The notes under the pieces are model-generated. The model saw nothing but the letters and a program-made list of their open reading frames with translations. It was not told the origin of the DNA and searched no databases. From assembly GCA_040218875.1 (NCBI GenBank), contig JAVJQP010000108.1: DNA of 64,000 nucleotides; one strand, 5' to 3'. Of this stretch, positions 44,598-52,723 are shown in pieces. The position numbers were made by a program, and so were the translations under genes. Within the stretch, counting starts at the first letter, position 1, and every line of letters starts with the position of its first letter. This DNA comes from Coleofasciculus sp937127375. Its GTDB lineage: Bacteria; Cyanobacteriota; Cyanobacteriia; Cyanobacteriales; Coleofasciculaceae.

Positions 44598-44834
44598 GTT
44601 GATAGCCTGAAACACTCTAATACTGTAAGCTAAATGTAACAGAATGGGGAAGAATTGTTTTGTGTTAAAAATACTCGCGATTTAAGGGGTGATCCATCCT
44701 GGAATCATTACTATCGATTCGTTCACCACTGGCGTAGCACACCCAAGGTCAAATATTATCCCTGTAAAATCGCACCGACGTACATCCGGAAAAGCCGTAG
44801 TACCATAATTAGAGTGATTTGTCATCTGGACTTT

Positions 44835-45251
44835 ATGCCAAAAAAGGATAAATTTCATCAGGTTGTGGAAATTGCCTTGCGAAAGGATGGTTGGGAGATT
44901 ACAGATGACCCACTTTTCATCACTGTGGGTGGAGTCGATATGTTAATCGATCTGGGGGCAGAACGCCTGCTTGCTGCAGAAAAGCAGGGCGAGAAAATTG
45001 CCGTTGAGATTAAGAGTTTTTTGAATACTTCAGCCATAACAGATTTTCATTTAGCCGTTGGACAATTTATCAACTACCGTACAGCCCTGAAAATAAAAGA
45101 TCCCCAGCGCCAGCTATTCATGGCAATTCCTTTAACAACCTATAATGATTTCTTTCAGCGTGAGTTTGCAATTATTATTATAGAAGATTATCAGTTGGCA
45201 TTGTTGGTGTATGACATTGAAGACGAGGTAATTGCTTTATGGAAAAAGTAG
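44835..45251 (+). CDS. xisH: XisH-family protein, copy 2 (full length)
   Basis: This 138-residue protein begins MPKKDKFHQVVEIALRKDGW and includes VDMLIDLGAERLLAAEKQGE and KIAVEIKSFLNTSAITDFHL, ending in LLVYDIEDEVIALWKK. Length and N-terminal helix match canonical XisH. XisH is required in Anabaena for fdxN element excision; here no recombinase or element boundary is visible. It overlaps xisI by 13 nt. The upstream part of the open frame does not look like XisH, so I set the start at 44835. Confidence 0.9.
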   Translation: MPKKDKFHQVVEIALRKDGWEITDDPLFITVGGVDMLIDLGAERLLAAEKQGEKIAVEIKSFLNTSAITDFHLAVGQFINYRTALKIKDPQRQLFMAIPLTTYNDFFQREFAIIIIEDYQLALLVYDIEDEVIALWKK

Positions 45252-45574
45252 AAATGTATCGAAATTGCATCAAAAAGATACTGACAGATTATGCTGCATA
45301 CAAGCCTTCATACGGAGAGATAGAGGTGCAAGTTGTCTGTGATACAGAAAACAATCATTATCAACTGGTTCGGGTCGGATGGGATAACAAACAGCGCGTG
45401 TATGGTTGTTTTATACATCTCGATATTAAGGATAACAAGATTTGGATTCAGCAAAATGTAACAGAAATTGATATCGGACAAGAATTAGTTGATTTAGGTG
45501 TATTGAAAGAGGATATTGTCGTTGGGTTTCATCCTCCTTATATGCGTCAGTTTACGGAATTTGCTGTGAGTTGA
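45239..45574 (+). CDS. xisI: XisI-family protein, copy 2
   Basis: This 111-residue protein matches XisI: MEKVEMYRNCIKKILTDYAA, the mid-region VYGCFIHLDIKDNKIWIQQN, and IVVGFHPPYMRQFTEFAVS at the end. It is translationally coupled to xisH. It is clearly paralogous to, but well diverged from, the pair at 15.9-16.6 kb, so the two pairs were not recently duplicated from each other. Confidence 0.9.
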   Translation: MEKVEMYRNCIKKILTDYAAYKPSYGEIEVQVVCDTENNHYQLVRVGWDNKQRVYGCFIHLDIKDNKIWIQQNVTEIDIGQELVDLGVLKEDIVVGFHPPYMRQFTEFAVS

Positions 45575-45676
45575 AATGTTCAGCTTTTAAGTTATATCTG
45601 TTTAAGTATATTGTGGCAATTTTCAAAAATGAAATCCTTACTATACGTGGGTCTCAGGCTTTTAACTGGTCACATC

Positions 45677-45711
45677 AATGTGCGATCGCGCTTTCAACAC
45701 TTCCATGAATT
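45677..45711. repeat. Direct repeat unit 1 (AATGTGCGATCGCGCTTTCA type)
   Basis: This 35-nt segment is repeated at 45916-45950 with three or so changes. Read on the minus strand both encode MEVLKARSHI, so they may be fragments of one gene end. They flank element copy 10. Confidence 0.65.
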
Positions 45712-45810
45712 TGGAAAGGTTAACCCTTTCATGTTGTATTTTTATCATGAATATATGGATACAAGATATATGGTGAATAATGGGGCAGAGGTAGAAAACG
45801 TAATTGTGTA

Positions 45811-45867
45811 GGGGCGGGTTTCACTATTATCTTTTCGGTTGCGCCTAGATGCGACTAAACCCGCCCC
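45811..45867. repeat. G/C-arm palindromic element, copy 10 (intergenic)
   Basis: The arms GGGGCGGGTTT and AAACCCGCCCC enclose a centre with CACTATTATCTTTTCGGTTG. It lies between the two direct repeats at 45677 and 45916, upstream of the DUF1016 gene. Confidence 0.86.
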
Positions 45868-45915
45868 GACTTTAGCCGGTATTGTGTCCCTACCAATGGC
45901 AATTTAGATGTCAAG

Positions 45916-45950
45916 AATGTGCGATCGCGCTTTCAACACCTCCATTAATT
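45916..45950. repeat. Direct repeat unit 2
   Basis: The second copy of the 35-nt unit at 45677-45711. On the minus strand it reads LMEVLKARSHILDI followed by a stop codon. Confidence 0.65.
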
Positions 45951-46026
45951 CCCTAGGGACATCGCGGCTACCCTAGTGATAGGCTGTAAGATTAGCGAGT
46001 CATCGCAGTAATCCAGGGTTTTGAAC

Positions 46027-46821
46027 ATGAGTACCATTAAACCTTCTTTTGATCGCGCCTATCAGGATTTCCTCCGGGACATTAAAATTCAGGTTGTTCA
46101 AAGTCGGATTGAGGCGGCGCGGGCAGTTAATCGATCGCTGATTCGCTTGTATTGGTCTTTGGGGCAGTTGATTGTAGAGCGGCAGGAGGCGTTAGGATGG
46201 GGCAAGGCAGTTGTAGAACGGCTATCGGCTGACCTCAAGGCTGAATTTCCTCAAATAACTGGATTCTCACCGCGCAATTTGTGGTTAATCAAGCAGTTTT
46301 ATGAAGCCTATGCTGAAGCACCTGAATTTCTGAAACAGCTTGTTGCAGAAATTCCTTGGGGTCATAATATTTTGATTATGCATGCTCGACTTAAGGATTT
46401 TTTGATTGAGTTAGGTTATGGGTTTTGTTTTATTGGTAGTCAGTATCGGTTGACCTTGGGAGAGAATGAGTATTTTCTCGATCTGTTATTTTACCACCGC
46501 TTTTTGAAGTGTTTGGTGGCGATTGATCTCAAAACCGGACGGTTTCGCCCCGAATATGCAGGCAAGATGGATTTTTATCTGGAGGTGTTGAATGAGCAAG
46601 AACGTGCCCCAGATGACAATCCTTCGATTGGAATTATTCTCTGTGCACAGCAGGATAGGCTAGAGGTAGAGTTTAGTCTGAAGTCAAAGACGAACCCGAT
46701 TGGGGTGGCGACGTATCAGCTTTACCCGCAGGTGCCAGAGGAATATCAAGGCTTATTGCCAACCGATGAGGATTGGCAGCGATTGTTAGAGTCAGCGTTG
46801 CTTGAGGAGGATGATAATTGA
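46027..46821 (+). CDS. DUF1016/YhcG-type PDDEXK nuclease protein, internally shortened
   Basis: This 264-residue protein has the DUF1016 N-terminal helical domain (RLYWSLGQLIVERQEALGWG and NLWLIKQFYEAY). It also has the C-terminal nuclease fold (YFLDLLFYHRFLKCLVAIDL, then KPEYAGKMDFYL-type sequence and SIGIILC). In full-length YhcG-like proteins of about 340-380 residues, roughly 100 residues lie between IPWGHN and FLxELG; here they are joined almost directly (IPWGHNILIMHARLKDFLIE). The metal site reads D...DLK instead of the usual ELK. An in-frame deletion is likely, and activity is doubtful. I set the start at the ATG at 46027. Confidence 0.82.
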   Translation: MSTIKPSFDRAYQDFLRDIKIQVVQSRIEAARAVNRSLIRLYWSLGQLIVERQEALGWGKAVVERLSADLKAEFPQITGFSPRNLWLIKQFYEAYAEAPEFLKQLVAEIPWGHNILIMHARLKDFLIELGYGFCFIGSQYRLTLGENEYFLDLLFYHRFLKCLVAIDLKTGRFRPEYAGKMDFYLEVLNEQERAPDDNPSIGIILCAQQDRLEVEFSLKSKTNPIGVATYQLYPQVPEEYQGLLPTDEDWQRLLESALLEEDDN

Positions 46822-47072
46822 TAAATTATGACACCAATAATTGGGAAAGGCTACTCAATTGCCAGGTTGATATCGCTAAAGTGGATATCTTGAAAGAACA
46901 CATTCGCGATCGCGTTTTGTCGCTGATTGTAAGTTGGGAGAAGGAGATTATATTAAGCGCAAATACAAGCTATTTAAACAAAAAACTGTTGTTAGTTTAT
47001 ACGAAAAATTAAAAGTCTAGCAAGATTTGAAAAATGACTATTAATTTTATGATTTAACTCTACTATCGAGTC

Positions 47073-47252
47073 ATGTCGCGATCGCGAATAATTTCCCCCC
47101 AGTATATCGAACGGGTCAAGCGAGTGGTTAAGCGTAATAGTTTTTGGAGCCAGAGAGACTTAGCTGAGGAGAGGGCTATGCCCGCATTTCTCACACAAAG
47201 AGCGATCGCAAACTCTAAAAGCCTTGGCAGACAGCGATTTGACCTCAGTTAG
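47073..47252 (+). pseudogene. N-terminal fragment of a helix-turn-helix/NACHT-type cyanobacterial protein
   Basis: This 59-residue ORF starts MSRSRIISPQYIERVKRVVK and continues RNSFWSQRDLAEE. It resembles the N-terminal DNA-binding-like segment of large cyanobacterial AAA/NACHT-WD40 proteins (pattern PEYIERVK...RNGFPSQ..LAE). After LAEE the similarity stops and the ORF ends soon after. It is best read as the stub of a deleted large gene. Confidence 0.5.
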
Positions 47253-47337
47253 CTCCTCCAGTCACACATAACAGTGTGTTGTTCCTTCAATACTCTAAAT
47301 CCGAGTCCTCCTTAACAAGCCAGAAAAGATAAATTAA

Positions 47338-47652
47338 GACGGATATTTTTACAATTTTGGAAAAAAGAAAGGCAAAGAACTTCTTACTAACCTTAACGGC
47401 GGTCAAATTACTTCAAATGCGGGAATCGTCTGGTTAGCAGAATTAGATAAAAAACTGAAAATCACAGCAAGATTTGCAGAATGTTTTCAAGACTATCGAA
47501 ATTTGTCTTATATAGATTATTCAGTTCATTAATTACTTGCTCAAAGAGTTTACGGCATTGCTTTAGGTTATGAAGATGTCAATTACCATGACCAATTACG
47601 CTATGATCCTGCTTTGGCGATCGCCTTGGAAAAACTCGGTTTTGCCATGTAA
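47338..47652 (+). pseudogene. IS1380-family transposase remnant
   Basis: The plus strand encodes KGKELLTNLNGGQITSNAGI, then VWLAELDKKLKITARFAECF, then after an in-frame TAA at about 47533 LLAQRVYGIALGYEDVNYHD and QLRYDPALAIALEKLGF. The order and spacing match the N-terminal part of IS1380-type transposases (GGxxSSDAGxxLLxE...RVxGLALGYEDLNDHDxLRxDPxL). The catalytic core and both ends of the element are missing. It is a dead fragment of a mobile element. Confidence 0.82.
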
Positions 47653-47782
47653 ACTTGGCGTAATTAACTAAACTTTAGTGAAAAAAACAGGTGAGGATTG
47701 GCAATTTCAGGATAATTTTGTTTGATAACTTGGCTTTTTTCTATTTTTCTTTAAAAAGCTCAATTTTTAAATTAACATCTAT

Positions 47783-47944
47783 TTACTGAACTGGATCAAA
47801 AGGAACAGCCAGTACCATTCCCGCGATCGCATCACCGCCTTCAATGAGAATGGTTGGGTTGTAGAGTTCATCTTCCCCGATCAACATTAACGAGTTTTCA
47901 GCTTGAGCCGCATTTGCCTGAGCGAGTGCGATCGCGGTATCCAC
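47783..47944 (-). pseudogene. C-terminal gene fragment of unknown family
   Basis: A 53-residue open frame (VDTAIALAQANAAQAENSLM, then LIGEDELYNPTILIEGGDAI, ending AVPFDPVQ) has good coding character. It begins right after an in-frame stop and lacks a plausible start. It reads like the end of a protein whose body is lost. I do not recognise the family. Confidence 0.4.
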
Positions 47945-47999
47945 TTTATTTTTATTAAGTTAAAGCTAAAGGGTTAGAGTAGGATTAACGATAATCACG

Positions 48000-48626
48000 T
48001 CACGGCGCAGGTGGGAAATCTTGGGCTGGTATATCTGGATAAGGAGACGGGGGTGAAGCCTCTGGAGAGTCGTGTAGCAGGTTGGAAACGAGGGTATAGC
48101 TCAGATAGGCAGGAATCGCGATCGCGATCAGTACGGCGACTAGAGCCAACCCACTTCGGGCAGTCCATGACGACCCATAATAACAACGGTAGGGATCAAA
48201 CGGTAGCTGTTGGGGATCAATGATATTCCGTAACGCAATCAGTCGCTTAAATCGGACTCGCCGATCATCAAGTTTTTCCAGTAGAATCCAACCCGCCAAG
48301 GCTTCTTCTTCACACAGTTGTTGAAACACAGCCGGTTTATGAAATAAGTCGTGGTGCGATCGCACAATCTTGAATTCCCAGCCAACCAGTTGCGGGTCTA
48401 CTGAAGGTTGTTCTGGATGGCTCATACGGTCAATCGTGCCGTTGGCTTGTCGCTGTTGTAATAACGCTGAGTCTTCTTTTGCCTCAAAACCCATCACAAT
48501 CTCCTCTTCCTCCTCCTGATAATGATGACTCCCGATCATCTGTCGCCAGCGCAGCCATGTACTGACAACCACTGACTGCCAACCCAGATTGCCGACTAAC
48601 ACGCTGAAAATGGTCACTTCAAGCAT
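48000..48626 (-). CDS. Conserved cyanobacterial hypothetical membrane protein
   Basis: This 208-residue protein has a hydrophobic N-terminus (MLEVTIFSVLVGNLGWQSVV), an acidic loop (QEEEEEIV) and a middle domain (VGWEFKIVRSHHDLFHKPAV and LAGWILLEKLDDRRVRFKR). One C-terminal membrane helix (about 161-184) and a proline-rich tail follow. I recall homologues only in cyanobacteria, none characterised. It lies just downstream of ribD on the same strand, about 30 nt away, so they may be cotranscribed. Confidence 0.65.
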   Translation of the reverse strand: MLEVTIFSVLVGNLGWQSVVVSTWLRWRQMIGSHHYQEEEEEIVMGFEAKEDSALLQQRQANGTIDRMSHPEQPSVDPQLVGWEFKIVRSHHDLFHKPAVFQQLCEEEALAGWILLEKLDDRRVRFKRLIALRNIIDPQQLPFDPYRCYYGSSWTARSGLALVAVLIAIAIPAYLSYTLVSNLLHDSPEASPPSPYPDIPAQDFPPAP

Positions 48627-48655
48627 TTTTTAGTCTTATGTCTTATGTTATAAAT

Positions 48656-49798
48656 TCATGACACATAGCCTTCCACAACATAATCTGATCCAAGCTGACG
48701 CCAACTAACTTGTTCAAGCGTCAGAGCATCTGTCATCCTTGCTAGTCCTAAATCCCCAACAGGTGAGGGCGCTGTTATACCACCGACAATTTTCGGAGCA
48801 ATAAATGCCAGTACTTTTTGGACGGTGCCATCTGCGATCGCTCTGGCTGCCAAAGTGCCACCACATTCCCATAACACCGTTGAAAGCTGTCGGTCGTACA
48901 GATACGCCATTGCCTTGGCGGGTGTCAGAGGCGTCATTTCAATCACTTCTACTCCCTTGTTCACTAGCTGGTGCTGTAAATCCGGATTGGCTCCGATCTC
49001 GGTCAAAACTAACGTGGGAGCATCAGCGGTTTCCCATAAACGGGCATCGATCGGCAAGTCTAGGGTGCGACTCATGACCACTCGCAACGGATTGTGGGTA
49101 TCGGTATCGTGACTGGTGAGATGAGGGTTATCCAGACGCACAGTATTACCCCCCACAATAACGGCATCACAAGCCGTCCGCAGTTGATGCACATACCGCC
49201 GCGCCTCTTGACCTGTAACCCAAGCGCTGTGACCACTGGCGGTGGCAATTTTGCCATCAAGTGTCATGGCATATTTCAACATTCCCCAAGGACGCTTGTG
49301 CAGGATGCGATGAATAAAGGCTTCATTAAGCTGACGACAAGCCTCCGTTTCCACACCCACGACAACCTCAATCCCAGCCTTTTTGATCCGCTCAATCCCA
49401 CTACCTGCCACGAGAGGATTGGGATCAACCATACCGACGACAACCTTAGCGACTCCTGCGGCAATTAAGGCTTCTGTGCAGGGGGGTGTTCGTCCATAGT
49501 GATTACAAGGCTCTAAGTTGACATAAATAGTCGCTCCCTGAGACTTGTCACCCGCTTGACGGAGAGCAAAAATTTCTGCGTGGGGTTGACCTGCACCTGG
49601 ATGAAATCCCTCTCCCACGATCGCTCCATCCCGGACAATGACGGAACCCACTAAAGGATTGGGGCTAGTTCGTCCGAGGGCACGGCGGGCAAGTTCGATG
49701 CACCGTTGCATCATCGTGCGATCAAATGGCGTCCAATGAGGAGACGCCGATGACACCGATTGAGCATCAGGTTGGGCGTCAACGGGAGAGTGTTCCAT
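48656..49798 (-). CDS. ribD: Bifunctional riboflavin-pathway deaminase/reductase
   Basis: This 380-residue protein has an N-terminal cytidine-deaminase-like domain with the zinc ligands His73 (PHAE, with catalytic Glu75), Cys98 (NLEPCNHYGRTPPC) and Cys107. A C-terminal RibD reductase domain follows (KYAMTLDGKIA, CGGTLAARAI). It carries out two consecutive steps of riboflavin synthesis, deamination then NADPH-dependent reduction of the ribosyl group. The first 25 or so residues are poorly conserved and the true start may be internal. The catalytic residues are all present. Confidence 0.94.
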   Translation of the reverse strand: MEHSPVDAQPDAQSVSSASPHWTPFDRTMMQRCIELARRALGRTSPNPLVGSVIVRDGAIVGEGFHPGAGQPHAEIFALRQAGDKSQGATIYVNLEPCNHYGRTPPCTEALIAAGVAKVVVGMVDPNPLVAGSGIERIKKAGIEVVVGVETEACRQLNEAFIHRILHKRPWGMLKYAMTLDGKIATASGHSAWVTGQEARRYVHQLRTACDAVIVGGNTVRLDNPHLTSHDTDTHNPLRVVMSRTLDLPIDARLWETADAPTLVLTEIGANPDLQHQLVNKGVEVIEMTPLTPAKAMAYLYDRQLSTVLWECGGTLAARAIADGTVQKVLAFIAPKIVGGITAPSPVGDLGLARMTDALTLEQVSWRQLGSDYVVEGYVS

Positions 49799-49878
49799 TG
49801 GTCTGCTATCGTTCTGGTTATTCTTGAGTTTAGAATATACTCTCCCCGGATCACGGATTCAGGACTGTCTTTTCTGGC

Positions 49879-50949
49879 TTATCGCCTATATTCGTCGCCA
49901 CAATCGCCGATGATTTGATACAAATCATAAGACTTGACCAATACGGCTTCGATCTTCTCCTTATCCTTGGCATCGAGGGTCATAGTAAATACTCTGGCAT
50001 TATCGTCTATATGTTCCGATATGCCTAACCTCGCACCAACAATCACACCAGCTACGGCTGGCTGATCGAGGATATACCGCACGGCTACGTTGGGGATACT
50101 CACGTTATGGTGAGTGGCTATGTCCTGGAGTACGGTGAGCAATTCCTGAAATAAACTCCAACCGCCCCACCCATCAATCATGTTCTTGTATTTTCTCAAG
50201 CTAGCCGTAGACAGTTCTGCCCCACCCGGTTCAGGTTGTCCTAAGTACTTTTCTGATAACAAGCCACCGCAGACTGTGCCATAGGTGAAAAGTTTAATGT
50301 CATGGTCTTGACAAAATGGTGCCATGTTGACCTGAGGACGGCGGTCAATCAGGGAATACTGGACTTGATTGGAGAGGATATTGATATCGGCGTCGATGAT
50401 AATTTTTAGGTGTTCGGTATCAAAGTTGGTTAACGCCAGGTGCTTAATTTTCCCTTCTGCTTGCAGTTGTGCCATCTGCTTGAGGGCGTCCAGATAGTTG
50501 CGATCGCGGTAGTCCCACCAGTGGAATTGCAACAAGTCCAGGCAATCTATTCCCATCCGTTGGCGAGAGCGATCGATATTTTTCTCCACCCATTGTCGAG
50601 TCATCCGACCCGGGCGGGGTACCCATTTGGTAAAGGCTTGTATGTTCGCTAACGCCTCCTCGCCGCGAGTCGCCACCAGTTGACGCCTAAATTCGCCAAT
50701 AAAATCTTCAGCCGGTCCGTAATGATCGGCGAGATCCCAGGTGGTAAAGCCAGCATCTAGATAATCAAACATACTGGGGATGGCTTTTTTGGGCTCAATG
50801 CGTCCATGAGCGCCAGATACTTGCCATAAGCCATTTAAGAGGCGACAGATGCTCAAATCTGGGGTCAATTGCAATCGGCTTGATTCAGGTAAAGTCATGG
50901 TCATGGTAAGTAGGTGGGGATAATTAAAGTTAACGGCTGTGATCGTCAT
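49879..50949 (-). CDS. Aldo/keto reductase
   Basis: This 356-residue TIM-barrel protein has the tetrad context DLADHYGPAEDFIGEF (Asp and Tyr), FTKWVP (Lys) and DLLQFHWWDY (His). It also carries a C-terminal NADPH-binding region (GVIVGARL). The family reduces aldehydes and ketones with NADPH. The exact substrate cannot be told. The first 15 residues are dispensable: a second candidate start at 50904 (MTMTLPESS) would fit the usual family length better. Confidence 0.85.
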   Translation of the reverse strand: MTITAVNFNYPHLLTMTMTLPESSRLQLTPDLSICRLLNGLWQVSGAHGRIEPKKAIPSMFDYLDAGFTTWDLADHYGPAEDFIGEFRRQLVATRGEEALANIQAFTKWVPRPGRMTRQWVEKNIDRSRQRMGIDCLDLLQFHWWDYRDRNYLDALKQMAQLQAEGKIKHLALTNFDTEHLKIIIDADINILSNQVQYSLIDRRPQVNMAPFCQDHDIKLFTYGTVCGGLLSEKYLGQPEPGGAELSTASLRKYKNMIDGWGGWSLFQELLTVLQDIATHHNVSIPNVAVRYILDQPAVAGVIVGARLGISEHIDDNARVFTMTLDAKDKEKIEAVLVKSYDLYQIIGDCGDEYRR

Positions 50950-51052
50950 TCGTCATTCGTCATACTCGTTTGACTTGGATTCATGACCGTTTAGTTGAGG
51001 GGTCTCACCCCTATTTACGTTGCTGAGTTGACCAATTACTCTTGAAGAAGAG

Positions 51053-51103
51053 AAAAAAAAAGAGCCCATCATAGGCTCTCTCGATTATCAGGGTGCATCT
51101 ACT
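51053..51103 (-). ncRNA. Putative small RNA, copy 1
   Basis: On the minus strand an extended -10 box (TGCTATACT; hexamer at 51110-51115) stands about 7 nt before a transcript of about 50 nt. It ends in the terminator AGAGCC-TATGATG-GGCTCT followed by eight U (51053-51079). The second unit at 51346-51401 repeats the same order. No long ORF fits, although an ATG-started 9-codon frame (MHPDNRESL) is present. Confidence 0.5.
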
Positions 51104-51345
51104 TAACATAGTATAGCATTTTGGGGGTGAGGGGTGTAACCCCCTATTTAGGGGCTGCTGAATAAGTGGTGAGGTGAGGGGGAGATGGGGGAGATGCTGC
51201 TTTTTAGGTAAAAGTGCTTTTGTTTTTGACCGAACAGACACCAAAACGAAAGCACTTATTGGGTCAAAAAATGGCTTTCCACCCTTGTGTGGCGGTGTAG
51301 GAGGATGTCACATAAATCTTGGCAGCTACCTTGATCCAGACAAAC

Positions 51346-51401
51346 AAAAAAGGAGAGCCCTAAAACTAGGCGACTCTCCCGATCATCAGGGTGCATCTAC
51401 A
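51346..51401 (-). ncRNA. Putative small RNA, copy 2
   Basis: The paralogue of the previous unit keeps the -10 box TGCTATACT (hexamer at 51408-51413) and the transcript core GTAGATGCACCCTGATGATC. It ends in the terminator GGAGAG...CTCTCC followed by six U (51346-51379). The terminator stem bases differ from copy 1 but pairing is kept. Both copies are preceded by a GGGGGT...ACCCCC hairpin upstream of the promoter. Confidence 0.5.
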
Positions 51402-51522
51402 TAACACAGTATAGCACTGTGGGGGTGGGGGGTGTCACCCCCTATTTGATTTTTTTCGCTGAAGTTCTGTTCCCATACTGATGGCGGCGAACTCTAATTT
51501 AGATTTTTATCCCCCAGCTCCC

Positions 51523-51542
51523 AGACGTAGCATGCTACGTCT
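51523..51542. repeat. CATG-centred palindrome, copy 8
   Basis: The perfect palindrome AGACGTAGCATGCTACGTCT with the flank CCCAGCTCCC, identical to the flank at 62487-62496, lies between the small RNAs and sucD. Confidence 0.8.
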
Positions 51543-51574
51543 CTACAAGCTTCCTCTGCTTCCTCTGCTCCTGG

Positions 51575-52468
51575 CTAATGATATTTAAGCGCCTTTTTCA
51601 CCAAGTCTGGAATTTGGGACGGATACTCAGCTACAGGTATATTTGTCTGTTTGAACGCCGCCACCTTATGTTGAGCCGTTGTCGTATTCGCGATCGGTCC
51701 TGATAACTGAGCTGCGATAATGGCACTGGTATCCCCGACTTGTTTATCTTCAGGGGTATATTGTCCAGCGACATAAGCAATAACAGGTTTCTCTATGGCT
51801 TGGGCAATAAACTTTGCGGTTTCATCTTCACTATCACCCCCCGTCTGATCCACTAAGACAATCGCTTCTGTCTGTTTATCCTGGGCTAAAATCTCCAGCC
51901 ACTGACGAAATGACGAAGCGATAATGGCTTCACTACCGAGGTTCACGGCGATGGATTGTCCAAGTTTAGCTTGGGTTAACCCTAAAGCCACTTCATAAGT
52001 GAGAGTACTAACTCGGCTAATCACACCAATTGTACCGGGCGTATAAAATTCACACTCCTGAGTCCCCAGTAAAAGTTTTCCTGGCACAATAATCCCAGAA
52101 CTACTCGGTCCAACAATCAGGGTTTCCCTGGCTTGGGCTTTGGCTAGCAAGTGAATCATATCTAGAGGTGGAATACCACCAGTCACTAGAATAATGGGTG
52201 ACAAGCCAGCGTCTATTGCTTCTAACGCTGCATCCAAGGCGCTGTAGGATTCGGCAAAAATAACCGTGGCGTCGCAATATCCAACTTCGGATAACGCCTC
52301 TTCTACGAGGTCAAAGACGGGAATCCCATGCAATGTCTGTCCCCCCTGACCTGCACTAACCCCAGCCACTAGATTCGTACCATAAGCTTTCATGCGGGCG
52401 GCATAATAGGAACCGATGGGTTGGGTGATGCCCTGAACCAGGATTTTCATGTCTGGTGTGAATTTCAT
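51575..52468 (-). CDS. sucD: SucD-like protein (succinyl-CoA synthetase alpha family) lacking catalytic residues
   Basis: This 297-residue protein has the CoA-binding Rossmann part (MKFTPDMKILVQGITQPIGS) and the ligase fold of SucD. At the position of the phosphohistidine (GHAGA in E. coli, His246) it reads GDTSA (Asp246). At the position of the stabilising Glu208 (GEIGG) it reads DQTGG (Gln208). These two residues are needed for the phosphohistidine mechanism. It may be a SucD with a changed mechanism or a different function. I start at the ATG at 52468, matching the usual MKxTPD opening. Its partner sucC lies just upstream, with a palindromic element between them. Confidence 0.8.
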   Translation of the reverse strand: MKFTPDMKILVQGITQPIGSYYAARMKAYGTNLVAGVSAGQGGQTLHGIPVFDLVEEALSEVGYCDATVIFAESYSALDAALEAIDAGLSPIILVTGGIPPLDMIHLLAKAQARETLIVGPSSSGIIVPGKLLLGTQECEFYTPGTIGVISRVSTLTYEVALGLTQAKLGQSIAVNLGSEAIIASSFRQWLEILAQDKQTEAIVLVDQTGGDSEDETAKFIAQAIEKPVIAYVAGQYTPEDKQVGDTSAIIAAQLSGPIANTTTAQHKVAAFKQTNIPVAEYPSQIPDLVKKALKYH

Positions 52469-52650
52469 AGGCGTTGGATGCAGCAATGTAGTAGATGCGA
52501 TCAACAATATCAGTAAAGGTTTGGCGCAAGGGGTTAACTATAGGATACCGATAAGTACTGGTTATTCGTCTTATGTCATTCGTCACACTCACTTCTCTCC
52601 TAGCAAGCTAAGTCTTATGTTGCACAACGATCGCATTCCCAATTCAGTCA

Positions 52651-52705
52651 GGGTGGGTTGAGTCACATCGGGGCGGAAAAAAACGATAATAGTGAAACCC
52701 GCCCC
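52651..52705. repeat. G/C-arm palindromic element, copy 11 (degenerate)
   Basis: A GGGTGGGTTGAG left arm pairs with a GTGAAACCCGCCCC right arm. The centre contains TCACATCGGGGCGG. It sits in the gap between sucC and sucD. Confidence 0.75.
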
Positions 52706-52723
52706 TACACACTCACAACTCTT

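Noticed and set aside
46818..47012. TTG-started ORF just after the DUF1016 gene
   Set aside because: No known family, AT-driven composition and location in decayed DNA; too weak to call a gene.
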